A DNA stretch of 64,000 nt from Halogranum rubrum (GTDB lineage Archaea; Halobacteriota; Halobacteria; Halobacteriales; Haloferacaceae), in contig NZ_FOTC01000001.1 of the NCBI RefSeq assembly GCF_900114455.1, positions 1,079,058 to 1,143,057 on the forward strand, read 5' to 3'. The position numbers and the translations under genes are program-made. Shown here piece after piece: positions 27,268 to 35,399 of this stretch; position 1 is the stretch's first letter; every line of letters begins with the position of its first letter. The notes under the pieces were generated by a model, which saw nothing but the letters and a program-made list of their open reading frames with translations, was not told the origin of the DNA and did not search any database.

Positions 27268-27270
27268 CGC

Positions 27271-27399
27271 CTACCCGTTCGTGTACTGCGTGTTGCCACA
27301 GCTCTCACACTCGAACAGCGACGCCGACTGTCCGACTGCCGTCCACTCGCTCGACTCTCCGATCCAGTCACCGACTTGGCCGCACTGTTGACATTGCAT
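27271..27399 (-). CDS. 42-residue zinc-ribbon micro-protein
   Basis: An open frame starts MQCQQCGQVGDWIGESSEWT and ends CESCGNTQYTNG. Two CxxC knuckles (Cys3/Cys6 and Cys31/Cys34) are arranged as a single zinc ribbon, and codon use is haloarchaeal. It lies convergent with uppS, ending three bases after its stop. Haloarchaea encode many such micro zinc-finger proteins, some affecting stress or biofilm phenotypes. The role of this one is unknown. Confidence 0.7.
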   Translation of the reverse strand: MQCQQCGQVGDWIGESSEWTAVGQSASLFECESCGNTQYTNG

Positions 27400-27572
27400 G
27401 TGTGGTCACCCTCTCGACCCGGTCGCCACCGACCAGGTCTGCGTTACGTTCACACGAGTTACCTCAACAAAAAGGCGGTCGAGTGTTTCCGACCGTTGCG
27501 GACTGTTGTCACCTCGCACGCCGTCGGTTATTTAGTACGTATTGTAGTAGCAACAACCTCGAAAAAACAGCT

Positions 27573-28073
27573 ATGACCGACGACCCGAAGCACTCGACGC
27601 CAGAGGCTGAGCCGAACGGCTCCGTCCAGTTCCTTCGGCCACTGGGGTACGTCGAACCGGTCCCGATCATCCGCCGAGTCCGTAATCGAGAACTCTACCT
27701 CGGCAATCAGCACGCAGCAGACCCGACGGCGCACGACCGCTCGTTTTCCGTCGTCCTCACCGTCTCGTCGGACGAGCAACCACTGACGACGCACCACCGA
27801 CCGCTGACCGACGGCCCCGGAAACGACTGGAGAGCGTTCACGGACGCCGTCGACACGGCCCGTCGACTCCAGCGTCACGAGGGGTCACTCTTGATCCACT
27901 GTAAAGCCGGTATCTCACGAAGTAGCACGGTCCTCGCGACGGCGCTCGCCGCCAACGAGGGATGCGCGTTCGACGACGCGCTGACGCGCGTCCAACTGGC
28001 CCGACCGGCGGCCGTTCCACATCCGAAACTCCACGAGTTGGCCGTGACGTACCTCGCGGCGCGGTCGGAGTAA
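27573..28073 (+). CDS. Dual-specificity / tyrosine protein phosphatase-like protein
   Basis: 166 residues from ATG 27573. The Cys-based phosphatase loop is LIHCKAGISRSSTVLA (HCxxGxxRS), with an upstream acidic segment RPLTDGPGNDW that could carry the general acid. The N-terminal 35 residues are polar. Expected to dephosphorylate proteins or small phosphoesters in the cytoplasm. An AT-rich TTATTTAGTA lies 36-45 bases upstream as a likely promoter, so a short leader is possible. There is no obvious operon partner. Confidence 0.85.
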   Translation: MTDDPKHSTPEAEPNGSVQFLRPLGYVEPVPIIRRVRNRELYLGNQHAADPTAHDRSFSVVLTVSSDEQPLTTHHRPLTDGPGNDWRAFTDAVDTARRLQRHEGSLLIHCKAGISRSSTVLATALAANEGCAFDDALTRVQLARPAAVPHPKLHELAVTYLAARSE

Positions 28074-28179
28074 TAGTGGTCGTCGGGTCCACGCTACCGC
28101 CCGAACCAACGTAAGACGAATCTCACTAAGTTTGCTCTAGCGACCAAACCGCGCGAAGCAGAGCTTCGCTGGACTCGGG

Positions 28180-28788
28180 CTATCGTCCGAACCGCCGCTG
28201 ACGGTCTTGGAAGTCCAAGACGGCCCGGAGGTAGTCACGCTTCCGAAAGTCTCGCCAGTTGACGTCGGTGAAGTAGAGCTCCGAGTAGACCGACTGCCAG
28301 ATCATGAAGTCAGAGAGTCGCTCGGCACCGGTCTTGATGACCAAGTCGGGTTCGTCCGGGAAGACGAGTCGGTCTTCGACGTCGGCTTCGTCGATGTCGG
28401 CCGGGTCGAGGCGGCCGGATTCGGCCTCCTCGGCGAGCGACCGAACCGCTTCGGCGAACTCGTGTTTCCCGCCGAGTCCGATGCTCACCTGGATGGGTGC
28501 GTCGGCGCGTTCGGTGTCACCGGGGCCGCGAACCGCGACGGGTTTCGGCGTCTCTATCTCGCGGAGTTCCCGTTCGAGTGTCGGCACGACGGCTTCGTCG
28601 AGCACGCTCACCGAGACGGTGACGCGTTCGGCACCGAACTCGAACGCCCAGTCGAGGAAGGCTTCCAGCGTGTCGTATGCGCCCTGCTCCAGCAAGTCAC
28701 GCTCCGTGATGACGACGGCGACGTGTGCGGGCGGGTCCGCCGGACTCCGGCGGTGGCGCATCGACAGATAGGCGTCGTAGAGTCCCAC
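28180..28788 (-). CDS. UppS-family protein lacking catalytic residues
   Basis: 202 residues, clearly shorter than a synthase (usually about 240-310). Aligned with UppS at 26338, HVAIIQDGNRR corresponds to HVAVVITERDL. The catalytic Asp-Gly-Asn-Arg is thus replaced by Thr-Glu-Arg-Asp, whereas the C-terminal RLSDFMIWQ and VNWRDFRKRDYLRAV segments are retained. It may be a non-catalytic partner, like the accessory subunit (NgBR/Nus1) of eukaryotic cis-prenyltransferases. This is an inference from residue loss. It is divergently transcribed from the DUF92 gene with a shared 78-base promoter region. Confidence 0.8.
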   Translation of the reverse strand: MGLYDAYLSMRHRRSPADPPAHVAVVITERDLLEQGAYDTLEAFLDWAFEFGAERVTVSVSVLDEAVVPTLERELREIETPKPVAVRGPGDTERADAPIQVSIGLGGKHEFAEAVRSLAEEAESGRLDPADIDEADVEDRLVFPDEPDLVIKTGAERLSDFMIWQSVYSELYFTDVNWRDFRKRDYLRAVLDFQDRQRRFGR

Positions 28789-28866
28789 ACGCGAGGGAAT
28801 GTGACGGCTCGGTTAAACCCCTTCCGTGTCGGGAGGGTTAAGTGTGCATCGGAGATACCCAGCAGT

Positions 28867-30207
28867 GTGACTTCGACACTCCGGCGTGCCGGTGGGTTCG
28901 CCGCGGTGGGGACACTCTCCCTCGCGGCCCCTGCACTCGGTGCCGCGGCCGCCGTCCCCTTCGCCGTCATCGCGGTGCTCGCCGCGTTCGTCGTCGACGA
29001 CGGGCCGATGTTCGAGCTGTTCGCCCGCCCTGGCGACCACCAAGACGGCCGTCTCAACGGCCTCGCCGGGTTCACGCTCGCGGCGACGGGCCTCGCACTC
29101 TTGGCGACTGCTCCGCGACTCGCGACGCCGCCGCGACAGGCGATGCCGACGAGCGTCTTCGTCGCCGCGGTGCTCATTCTCGCCTACGGCAACGTCGGTG
29201 AGAAGGCTGTCTCCGAACGCTGGGACGACCCGTTCGCCGCCGTCGCGGGCTTCACCGTCGTTGGCTTTCTCGCCGGAACGCTCGGCCAGTTCGCGGTGCA
29301 GACGCTGACGAGTGCGTCAGTCGCCCTCCCGACAGCGGCCTTTCTCGCCGCCACGGGCGCGCTCGTCGCCGCACTGCTTCGTTCTGTGCTCTTCGAGCGT
29401 GACGACCCGCTCGTGATGCTCTCGGTCGGTCTCCTCCTGTGGTTCTTCACCCAACTCGTCTTGGACATCGCCGGACTCGACATCGTCCTCAGTCTCGCCG
29501 TCACCGTCGCGTTCGGCTACACCGCCTACGCACTCGGGACGGCCTCCGTCACGGGGATGTTGACAGGCGTACTCCTCGGTCTCCTCACCATCGTCCTCGG
29601 CGGGGTCGGCTGGTTCGCCGTCCTCATCTCCTTCTTCGCCATCGGCGGCCTCTCGGCGAAGTTCAAGTACGACGACAAACTCGACCGCGGTGTCGCCGAA
29701 GACAACGACGGCGCTCGCGGGAGCGGCAACGTCCTCGGCAACGCCGCCGTCGCGCTCTTCGCCGTCATCGGCTTCGCCGCGAGTTCGATGCTGGCGATGC
29801 CCGAGTCGCTCTTCCTGTTCGCCTTCACCGGGTCGCTCGCGGCCGCCATGAGCGACACCCTCTCTAGCGAAATCGGCGGTCTCTACGACACGCCGCGACT
29901 CATCACGACGCTCGAACGCGTCCCGGCGGGCACCGACGGCGGCGTCACGTGGCAGGGTGAACTCGCCGGCATCGGCGGTGCCGCTGTCGTCGCGGTGCTC
30001 GCCTTCGTCCTCCTCCCGCTGGGCACGTTCGGCGACCCCCTCGTCGGGGCCGTCGTCGTCCTCCTCGGCGGCATCGGCGGGATGACCGTCGACAGTATCC
30101 TCGGTGCGACAGTCGAAGGCGGCCGCATCGGCAACCAAGCGGTGAACTTCCTCGCGACGCTCGCGGGTGCGCTCGTGAGTGCCGGACTCGCGGTGGTGAT
30201 TCTGTGA
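28867..30207 (+). CDS. DUF92/TMEM19/VTE6-family membrane protein
   Basis: 446 residues from GTG 28867, the last start before the first hydrophobic helix; the open frame extends upstream only by running antisense to the UppS-like gene. About ten or more membrane helices are visible. The second half carries the DUF92 core, including GGLSAKFKYDDKLDRGVAEDNDGARG, SGSLAAAMSDTLSSEIGG and IGGMTVDSILGATVEG (partial reading). The plant relative VTE6 is a phytyl-phosphate kinase, so prenyl-phosphate phosphorylation is a plausible activity. Its neighbour is a UppS-like gene, consistent with isoprenoid metabolism. Overlaps the next gene by four bases. Confidence 0.85.
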   Translation: MTSTLRRAGGFAAVGTLSLAAPALGAAAAVPFAVIAVLAAFVVDDGPMFELFARPGDHQDGRLNGLAGFTLAATGLALLATAPRLATPPRQAMPTSVFVAAVLILAYGNVGEKAVSERWDDPFAAVAGFTVVGFLAGTLGQFAVQTLTSASVALPTAAFLAATGALVAALLRSVLFERDDPLVMLSVGLLLWFFTQLVLDIAGLDIVLSLAVTVAFGYTAYALGTASVTGMLTGVLLGLLTIVLGGVGWFAVLISFFAIGGLSAKFKYDDKLDRGVAEDNDGARGSGNVLGNAAVALFAVIGFAASSMLAMPESLFLFAFTGSLAAAMSDTLSSEIGGLYDTPRLITTLERVPAGTDGGVTWQGELAGIGGAAVVAVLAFVLLPLGTFGDPLVGAVVVLLGGIGGMTVDSILGATVEGGRIGNQAVNFLATLAGALVSAGLAVVIL

Positions 30208-30623
30208 CGACACCGAACCGCACGCGACGCGCCCGCCCGAGTGACGGCACGACGCTCCGCCGCCTCCAGTCGTACCTCCCCCGACAGAGTCCCGACCTAC
30301 TGGACTACGGTATCGCCGTCGGCGACGTGGTCGTTGCGACGGCAGACGGCGCTGTCGTGGGCTACGTCCTCCCCGTCTACGGCGACGGCGTCCACGTCGC
30401 CGAACTCGTCGTCGCCCCCGACAACCGCCGCGAGGGTCACGCCTCGGCACTGCTCGATGCAGTCAGTGACTCACTCGTCGACGGTGACGAGGTGACGCTG
30501 GCCGTCGCTCCAGAGAACGGGGGTGCACAGGCGTTCTACCGCGCCTACGGTTTCCACGAGGTCGAACGCCGTGAGGACTACTTCGAGGGCGACCCGGCGC
30601 TGTGGTTCGTGAAGTCAGTATAA
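30204..30623 (+). CDS. GNAT family N-acetyltransferase (RimI-like)
   Basis: 139 residues, GTG start overlapping the DUF92 stop (GTGA). The acetyl-CoA binding motif A is VAELVVAPDNRREGHASALLDAV. The second conserved part is ENGGAQAFYRAYGFHEVERREDY, typical of RimI-like enzymes. It acetylates an amine group of an unknown substrate. Translational coupling with the DUF92 gene suggests a shared operon, though a functional link is not obvious. Confidence 0.85.
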   Translation: MTTPNRTRRARPSDGTTLRRLQSYLPRQSPDLLDYGIAVGDVVVATADGAVVGYVLPVYGDGVHVAELVVAPDNRREGHASALLDAVSDSLVDGDEVTLAVAPENGGAQAFYRAYGFHEVERREDYFEGDPALWFVKSV

Positions 30624-30658
30624 GTAGGGGAGAGTTCGAGAATCGAGAGAGCTACGAC

Positions 30659-32230
30659 TCAGTTACTCAGCAACTGGTCTGCCGTCCGCACGCGAACGCC
30701 GACCGGTTTCTTCACGAACTCGCCGGTCGAGTAGCCGACGATGTGCTCGACGCCGCGCTGTGCGGCGACGTCGACGAGTCGCTGTGTCACCTCGTCGTCG
30801 ACGACGAGGGCGTACGGGACGGTGTCCGCTTCGAGGAGAGTGTTGAAGGCATCGCTCACCGCCACTTCGTCGAGCGCGACGAGCGAGCGGTCGAGCAGGC
30901 GGACGGTCCCCGACTCCGCCGCGATGACCTGCCGGACGTGCTCGTCGAGCGAGGGCGTCGGGTCCGTAACCTCGTCGTTCTCGTCGCCGTCGGCAGAAGC
31001 GTCCGTCTCTTCGACTCGTTCGCTCGCCTCCGCTGTGTCGAGGGCAGTCGCTTCCTGCTCGTCACCTGGGACTACCGAGTCGTTGGGCGCGTCGCCGTTC
31101 GTCGCGACTTCCGCTGCAGCGACCTGTTCTGTCGCGGCAGTGGTGGCCGACGCACGGTCACTCGTCGCCGCCGACGCCGCTGCCGTCGTCGCGGTCGAAC
31201 CGTCGCCTGCGTACGTCGTGTTCTCGTCGGCGGGTGTCTCGTCTACACTCTCTTGCTCGACTTCGGTGTCTTCGTCCGAAGTGGGAGCCACCGGCGACTC
31301 AGTCGTCGCCGACGGCTCCGATCGAGGGTCCGCGGTTTCCTCCGGGGCAGGGGTACTGCTCCCGTCGGTCGCTGTCACGGCCGCTTGACCAGGGGACTCG
31401 TGTGCGTTCCGAGACTCTCGTGATTCGCCCTCGTACGTCTCGTAGGGTACTTTGTCGCGAAGCGACGACATCACTTCGTGACGAGCGAGGTCTTCGACCG
31501 AACGCCCGCGTGGAGCGAACGCCACGTAGTCGACGTTGCCGACCTGCGCGAGTTCGCGGAGGATGAGTTCGCCGCCGCGGTCACCGTCGAGGAAGGCAGT
31601 GACGTTTCGCTCTTGGGTCAGTGTCGCCACGCTCTCGGGAACGTTCGTTCCCTCGACGGCGACGGCGTTCTTGACGCCGTAGCGGAGCAGCGTCAGCACG
31701 TCGGCGCGGCCCTCGACGACGATGATGGCGTCGGAGCTATCGACGTTCGGACCGGCCGGGTAGCCGTCGTACTCGGTGATGTCTTCGATGCGGACGGACT
31801 CGCGAACCTCTTCGAGAATCTCTCGACTCGTCATGACGCTGTCGTCGAAGGAGTCAGCGAGCAGTTCTTTCGCCCGTTCGACGACGTCGCGGCGTTTCGC
31901 GGCGCGGACGTCTTCGATGTCGGTCACTTCGACGGTGGCCTTGCAGGGGCCGACGCGCGAGATGGTCTCCAGCGACGCCGCGAGGATTGACGTCTCGACC
32001 TTGTCGAGACTGCTGGCGATGGTCACCTCGCCGTAGGATTGCCCGTTTTCGCTCTGAATCTGTACGTCGATACGGCCGACTTTCGATGACTGCTGGAGGT
32101 CGCGGAGGTCCAAGTCGTCGCCGAGTAGCCCTTCGGTCTGCCCGAAGATGGCACCGACGACGTCGCTCCGCTCGACGACCCCGTCGGCCGTGATGGCCGC
32201 GTGAATGAGATATTTAGCTGTGTCGTCCAT
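30659..32230 (-). CDS. dnaG: Archaeal DnaG (primase-like, exosome-associated)
   Basis: 523 residues. The TOPRIM domain is readable: [15 protein letters not shown] with Glu173, and [13 protein letters not shown] with Asp215 and Asp217. The N-terminal 160 residues include the archaeal-specific region that contacts the exosome. Residues about 275-440 are a long Ala/Thr/Glu/Asp-rich disordered linker before a compact C-terminal domain. In archaea DnaG is mainly a subunit of the RNA-degrading exosome and shows only weak primase activity. A TATA-like GTATATAAGG lies about 64 bases upstream, giving a leader with a hairpin. Confidence 0.95.
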   Translation of the reverse strand: MDDTAKYLIHAAITADGVVERSDVVGAIFGQTEGLLGDDLDLRDLQQSSKVGRIDVQIQSENGQSYGEVTIASSLDKVETSILAASLETISRVGPCKATVEVTDIEDVRAAKRRDVVERAKELLADSFDDSVMTSREILEEVRESVRIEDITEYDGYPAGPNVDSSDAIIVVEGRADVLTLLRYGVKNAVAVEGTNVPESVATLTQERNVTAFLDGDRGGELILRELAQVGNVDYVAFAPRGRSVEDLARHEVMSSLRDKVPYETYEGESRESRNAHESPGQAAVTATDGSSTPAPEETADPRSEPSATTESPVAPTSDEDTEVEQESVDETPADENTTYAGDGSTATTAAASAATSDRASATTAATEQVAAAEVATNGDAPNDSVVPGDEQEATALDTAEASERVEETDASADGDENDEVTDPTPSLDEHVRQVIAAESGTVRLLDRSLVALDEVAVSDAFNTLLEADTVPYALVVDDEVTQRLVDVAAQRGVEHIVGYSTGEFVKKPVGVRVRTADQLLSN

Positions 32231-32270
32231 GATGATGTCCCCTCCGTGGGGCGATGATGGTGATAGTGAC

Positions 32271-32300
32271 GTGGGGGTTCCCCACTCCCCTTATATACGG
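32271..32300 (-). promoter_or_regulatory. dnaG promoter and leader hairpin
   Basis: Read on the minus strand, GTATATAAGG (32300-32291) is a strong TATA box. Downstream, GTGGGG-AAC-CCCCAC (32285-32271) forms a perfect six-base-pair stem with a three-base loop about 40 bases before the dnaG ATG. Most genes here look leaderless, so a structured leader is unusual. Confidence 0.5.
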
Positions 32301-32367
32301 ACTCCACGACGGAAATACCTATCGTACTTCGGGAGTCACCATTGCGTCGTGCGGATTCGAGACGGCC

Positions 32368-33108
32368 TCAGCGAGTTTCTCCCCACGCGTCGGCCTGTCG
32401 AAGAAACTCGACCGGGTCGTCGGGTGCGTCGTGCTCGAACACCATCCACTCGACGCCGGCCGCCTCCGCCGCCGTCACACAGTCGTCGAGCGGAACGTCG
32501 CCCGCACCGAGGTCGACCGGATGGCCACCGCGTTCGGCCTCGGCATCGACGGCGACGTCTTTCAGGTGAATCCGAGTGATTCGGTCGGCGTATCGGTCCA
32601 ACAGGTCGACGGGGTCTGCGCCCGCCGCGTACGCCCATCCGACGTCGAGTTCGAAGTCCACCCCGTCGGTCGCTTCGACCAGTCGCTCGAATGCAGGGCG
32701 GCCGTCGACGTCGGCGAACTCGAACTCGTGGTTGTGGTAACACAAGTCGAGACCGTACTCCGCGACAGAGGCGGCGAGCGAGGAGAGTATCGACGCCGTC
32801 TCGTCGATGCTGGAGGCGTCTGCGAGCGCCGAATCGTCGAGAATCGGGACGACGAGCGTCTCGACGCCGAGCGTCTGGCAGTTGTCCGCTTCCGCCGGAA
32901 GGTTCTCTTGGATGGCTTCGATGGGAACGTGTGCGCCGGCCGCCTCGAGATGCTGGTCGTCGAGTTCTCGACGAATCTGTACTGGTGGCTTGTCACCGGT
33001 GCCGGCGAATTCGACGCCGTCGAGACTCGTCTCACCGACTCGTGCGATAGTGTCTGTCACCGGTTCGTCGAGCGCGCGAAGCGAGTAGAGTTGGATTGCA
33101 GTCTGCAT
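32368..33108 (-). CDS. Sugar phosphate isomerase/epimerase family protein (xylose isomerase-like TIM barrel)
   Basis: 246 residues from ATG 33108, which lies about 28 bases after a TATA-like ATTATAA. It starts MQTAIQLYSLRALDEPV. Metal- and substrate-binding landmarks of the AP-endonuclease-2/xylose isomerase fold are LDGVEFAGTG, LCYHNHEFEF, DVGWAYAAG, RITRIHLKDV and EWMVFEHD. Likely an isomerase or dehydratase of a sugar or inositol compound. It is divergent from a DUF3311-SSS transporter pair, which could import its substrate (inference from adjacency and the shared inverted repeat). Confidence 0.85.
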   Translation of the reverse strand: MQTAIQLYSLRALDEPVTDTIARVGETSLDGVEFAGTGDKPPVQIRRELDDQHLEAAGAHVPIEAIQENLPAEADNCQTLGVETLVVPILDDSALADASSIDETASILSSLAASVAEYGLDLCYHNHEFEFADVDGRPAFERLVEATDGVDFELDVGWAYAAGADPVDLLDRYADRITRIHLKDVAVDAEAERGGHPVDLGAGDVPLDDCVTAAEAAGVEWMVFEHDAPDDPVEFLRQADAWGETR

Positions 33109-33171
33109 ACAGACACTGTCGAGGGAGTCACCGTTATAATCGAGTAATCGCCGAAACCTCTCTCGAACCAC

Positions 33172-33196
33172 TATTGAAGAAAATAGTTCTTCGATA
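33172..33196. promoter_or_regulatory. Inverted repeat, probable operator in divergent promoter
   Basis: The arms TATTGAAGAA and TTCTTCGATA, separated by AATAG, form a ten-base inverted repeat with one mismatch. It sits between the TATA-like boxes of the isomerase (about 33137, minus) and the DUF3311 gene (about 33227, plus), so one regulator could control both. Confidence 0.55.
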
Positions 33197-33254
33197 CGGC
33201 CTCAAGAACAGATTTCAGTAACATTTACGTACTCGTGTGAGCTACGCGTCACGT

Positions 33255-33470
33255 ATGCACCGAAAATCGGGGACGTTCCTCTGGACGTTCGCCTTCGTCG
33301 TGCTCGTGGTGCTAGCAATCCCGTGGTTCCTCTGGGGAGACTCACGAGTCGTCGCCGGACTCCCGCTGTGGCTCTGGTGGCACATCGGTTGGATGGGGCT
33401 CGCAACGGCAGTGTTCTACGCCTTCACGCAGTCTGGCTGGGACGAGATGATGGGGGTGACCCGTGGCTAG
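33255..33470 (+). CDS. DUF3311-type small membrane subunit of SSS transporter
   Basis: 71 residues from ATG 33255 (MHRKSGTFLWTFAFVVL), preceded by a TATA-like TTTACGTA at about 28 bases. Two membrane helices (about 9-26 and 39-56) are followed by SGWDEMMGV, as in DUF3311 proteins. Such proteins are encoded directly upstream of sodium:solute symporters, by analogy with YhdT-PanF. The gene overlaps the symporter start by eight bases. Confidence 0.82.
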   Translation: MHRKSGTFLWTFAFVVLVVLAIPWFLWGDSRVVAGLPLWLWWHIGWMGLATAVFYAFTQSGWDEMMGVTRG

Positions 33471-34992
33471 TCTCCCCCTCCAGTCGGGTGACCTCGGCGT
33501 CCAGATGGGCGTCATCGCCGCCTACCTCGTCGTCGCACTCGCCGTCGGCTTACTGGCCTACCGCGTGACGAGTCGGGAAGCCGAAGACTACTACCTCGCC
33601 AGTCGCTCGATGGGAACGGTCGTCCTCCTCTTTACCACTTTCGCGACGCTCCTCTCGGCGTTCACCTTCTTCGGCGGGCCGGACCTCGCGTTCAACGCCG
33701 GCCCCGAGTGGATTCTCGTGATGGGCCTCATGGACGGTATCCTCTTCGCTATCCTCTGGTACGTCGTCGGCTACAAACAGTGGCTCGTCGGTCGCACGCA
33801 GGGCTACGTCACCCTCGGCGAGATGCTCGGCGACCGGTTCGGCTCTACGGGACTCCGAGCACTCGTCGCGGGCATCTCGCTCTTCTGGCTGTTCCCCTAC
33901 GTGATGCTCCAGCAGATGGGCGCTGGCGAGGCCCTCGTCGGCCTGACGGACGGCGTCGTCCCCTACTGGGCGGGCGCGGCGCTCATCACCGTCTTCATGA
34001 TCATCTACGTCGTCCTCGCGGGACTCCGCGGCGTGGCGTGGACCGACACGATTCAGGGGCTGTTCATGCTCACCGTGACGTGGGCGGCCGTGGCGTGGGT
34101 GCTCGTCGCCGTCGGCGGCCCGAGTGCGGCGACGTCTGCGCTCGCCGAGACGAACCCCGACTTCCTCGCACTCGGCGGCGGCGCGGGAAGCTTCGACCTG
34201 TTCACGCTCTCCGGCGGCGGCCTCTACTCCGCGAAGTGGATGGTCTCCAGCGCTATCACCATCGCCTTCGGCGTGGCGATGTTCCCCCAGATAAACCAGC
34301 GGTTCTTCGTCGCGAAGTCCGACCGCGTGCTGAAGCGGTCGTTCGCGCTGTGGCCCGTGCTCGTGCTCCTCCTCTTCGTCCCGGCGTTCATGCTCGGGTC
34401 GTGGGCGCGAGGCCTCGGCGTGACGGTTCCCGAGGGTGGTAACGTCGTCCCCGCCCTACTCAACGAGTACACGCCCGTCTGGTTCGCCGCACTCGTCATC
34501 GCCGGGGCGATGGCGGCGATGATGTCCTCGTCGGACTCGATGCTCCTCTCGGGGTCGTCGTACCTGACGCGAGATATCTATCGACCGCTCGTCGACCCCG
34601 ACGCCAGCAGTCAGCGCGAGGGCTGGGTCGCCCGCGCGGGCGTCGTCGCCTTCGCCGTCATCGCGTTCGTCGCGAGTCTGTTCCGCCCCGGGTCGCTGGT
34701 GCAAGTCGGCGACACGGCGTTCGGCGGCTACGCCCAACTCGCGCTCCCGGTCATCGTCGCACTCTACTGGACGCGCACGAACCGAAACGGGATGATTGCC
34801 GGCCTCGTCGGCAGTCAGGCGTTCTACCTCGCGCACGTCTTCTCTCCACTCCCGGCGACCTACTTCGGGTGGGACTTCGCGCTCTACGGAATGTTGTTAG
34901 GACTGGTGCTCACCGTCGGCGTCTCGGCGGTCACGTCGCCGACGGCCGACGAGAAGACGACGCGGTTCACCGAGGGACTGCGGGCGGACTGA
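33463..34992 (+). CDS. Sodium:solute symporter (SSS family)
   Basis: 509 residues, about 13 membrane helices, GTG start overlapping the DUF3311 gene. Family signatures are YRVTSREAEDYYLASRSMG, YVTLGEMLGDRFGS, GLRGVAWTDTIQGLFM, PQINQRFFVAKS and AAMMSSSDSMLLSGSSYLT. It would couple Na+ entry to uptake of an organic solute. The substrate is unknown. The divergent sugar isomerase suggests a carbohydrate or polyol, whereas similarity to PanF-like pairs would suggest a carboxylate. Confidence 0.92.
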   Translation: MASLPLQSGDLGVQMGVIAAYLVVALAVGLLAYRVTSREAEDYYLASRSMGTVVLLFTTFATLLSAFTFFGGPDLAFNAGPEWILVMGLMDGILFAILWYVVGYKQWLVGRTQGYVTLGEMLGDRFGSTGLRALVAGISLFWLFPYVMLQQMGAGEALVGLTDGVVPYWAGAALITVFMIIYVVLAGLRGVAWTDTIQGLFMLTVTWAAVAWVLVAVGGPSAATSALAETNPDFLALGGGAGSFDLFTLSGGGLYSAKWMVSSAITIAFGVAMFPQINQRFFVAKSDRVLKRSFALWPVLVLLLFVPAFMLGSWARGLGVTVPEGGNVVPALLNEYTPVWFAALVIAGAMAAMMSSSDSMLLSGSSYLTRDIYRPLVDPDASSQREGWVARAGVVAFAVIAFVASLFRPGSLVQVGDTAFGGYAQLALPVIVALYWTRTNRNGMIAGLVGSQAFYLAHVFSPLPATYFGWDFALYGMLLGLVLTVGVSAVTSPTADEKTTRFTEGLRAD

Positions 34993-35035
34993 GTGAGTAC
35001 GAGACAGTTATCGCCCACTGACGTCTTTTCGAGCT

Positions 35036-35053
35036 GTGCTGAATAGAGGGCGC
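35036..35053 (+). repeat. 18-base repeat GTGCTGAATAGAGGGCGC (A, left)
   Basis: Lies six bases beyond the stop codon of the small gene at 35060-35230. It is an inverted partner of 35308-35324 and a member of a six-copy family. Confidence 0.75.
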
Positions 35054-35059
35054 AAGTCG

Positions 35060-35230
35060 TCATTCAGCTTGGTACTGCCGGTATTCCCTGACAAGAAGTA
35101 TTGCGCTCAGGAGACTAGCAAGGAGGAGAGCAAACCAGAGCCCCGAAAACGGCTCTTGTGAGACCGCTGCTCTGAATGGGATACCAGTTATGAGGGCGGC
35201 AGCAATTAGCCTCGTCTTCTGAGAGACCAT
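35060..35230 (-). CDS. 56-residue membrane protein inside element A
   Basis: Starts MVSQKTRLIAAALITG (ATG 35230) and ends REYRQYQAE with TGA at 35060-35062. A weak first hydrophobic segment (8-22) and a strong second one (32-48) are followed by a charged tail. Codon use is less GC-biased than in neighbouring genes (ATA, AGG, CTT, GCT), consistent with acquired DNA. Its start and length resemble the protein at 7370-7540. It could be a structural or regulatory micro-protein or a toxin-like peptide; nothing identifies which. Confidence 0.55.
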   Translation of the reverse strand: MVSQKTRLIAAALITGIPFRAAVSQEPFSGLWFALLLASLLSAILLVREYRQYQAE

Positions 35231-35307
35231 ATTCTAACTCGATCTCGACTCTGTAAGAACGTGCTCCTTCTGTCGTCTTCTCTGAACAAACCATCTTGTT
35301 GCACACA

Positions 35308-35324
35308 GCCTCTCTATTCAGCAC
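35308..35324 (-). repeat. 17-base repeat, inverted copy (A, right)
   Basis: On the minus strand it reads GTGCTGAATAGAGAGGC. The first 13 bases are identical to the left copy. Confidence 0.75.
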
Positions 35325-35399
35325 ACCATCCGTATCGAACATCGGTCAATCCACCAGAGCGACCGAAACCTAAATCGCTCCGCAGTCCCGAACCCACGT

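Larger units (their letters stand above)
35036..35324. mobile_element. Repeat-bounded mini-element with one small gene (element A)
   Basis: 289 bases bounded by inverted copies of an 18-base repeat, holding one 56-residue membrane protein gene and its own TATA-like box. No transposase and no clear target duplication are visible. A similar cassette lies at 52245-52510. Calling it mobile is an inference from the repeat structure. Confidence 0.45.
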
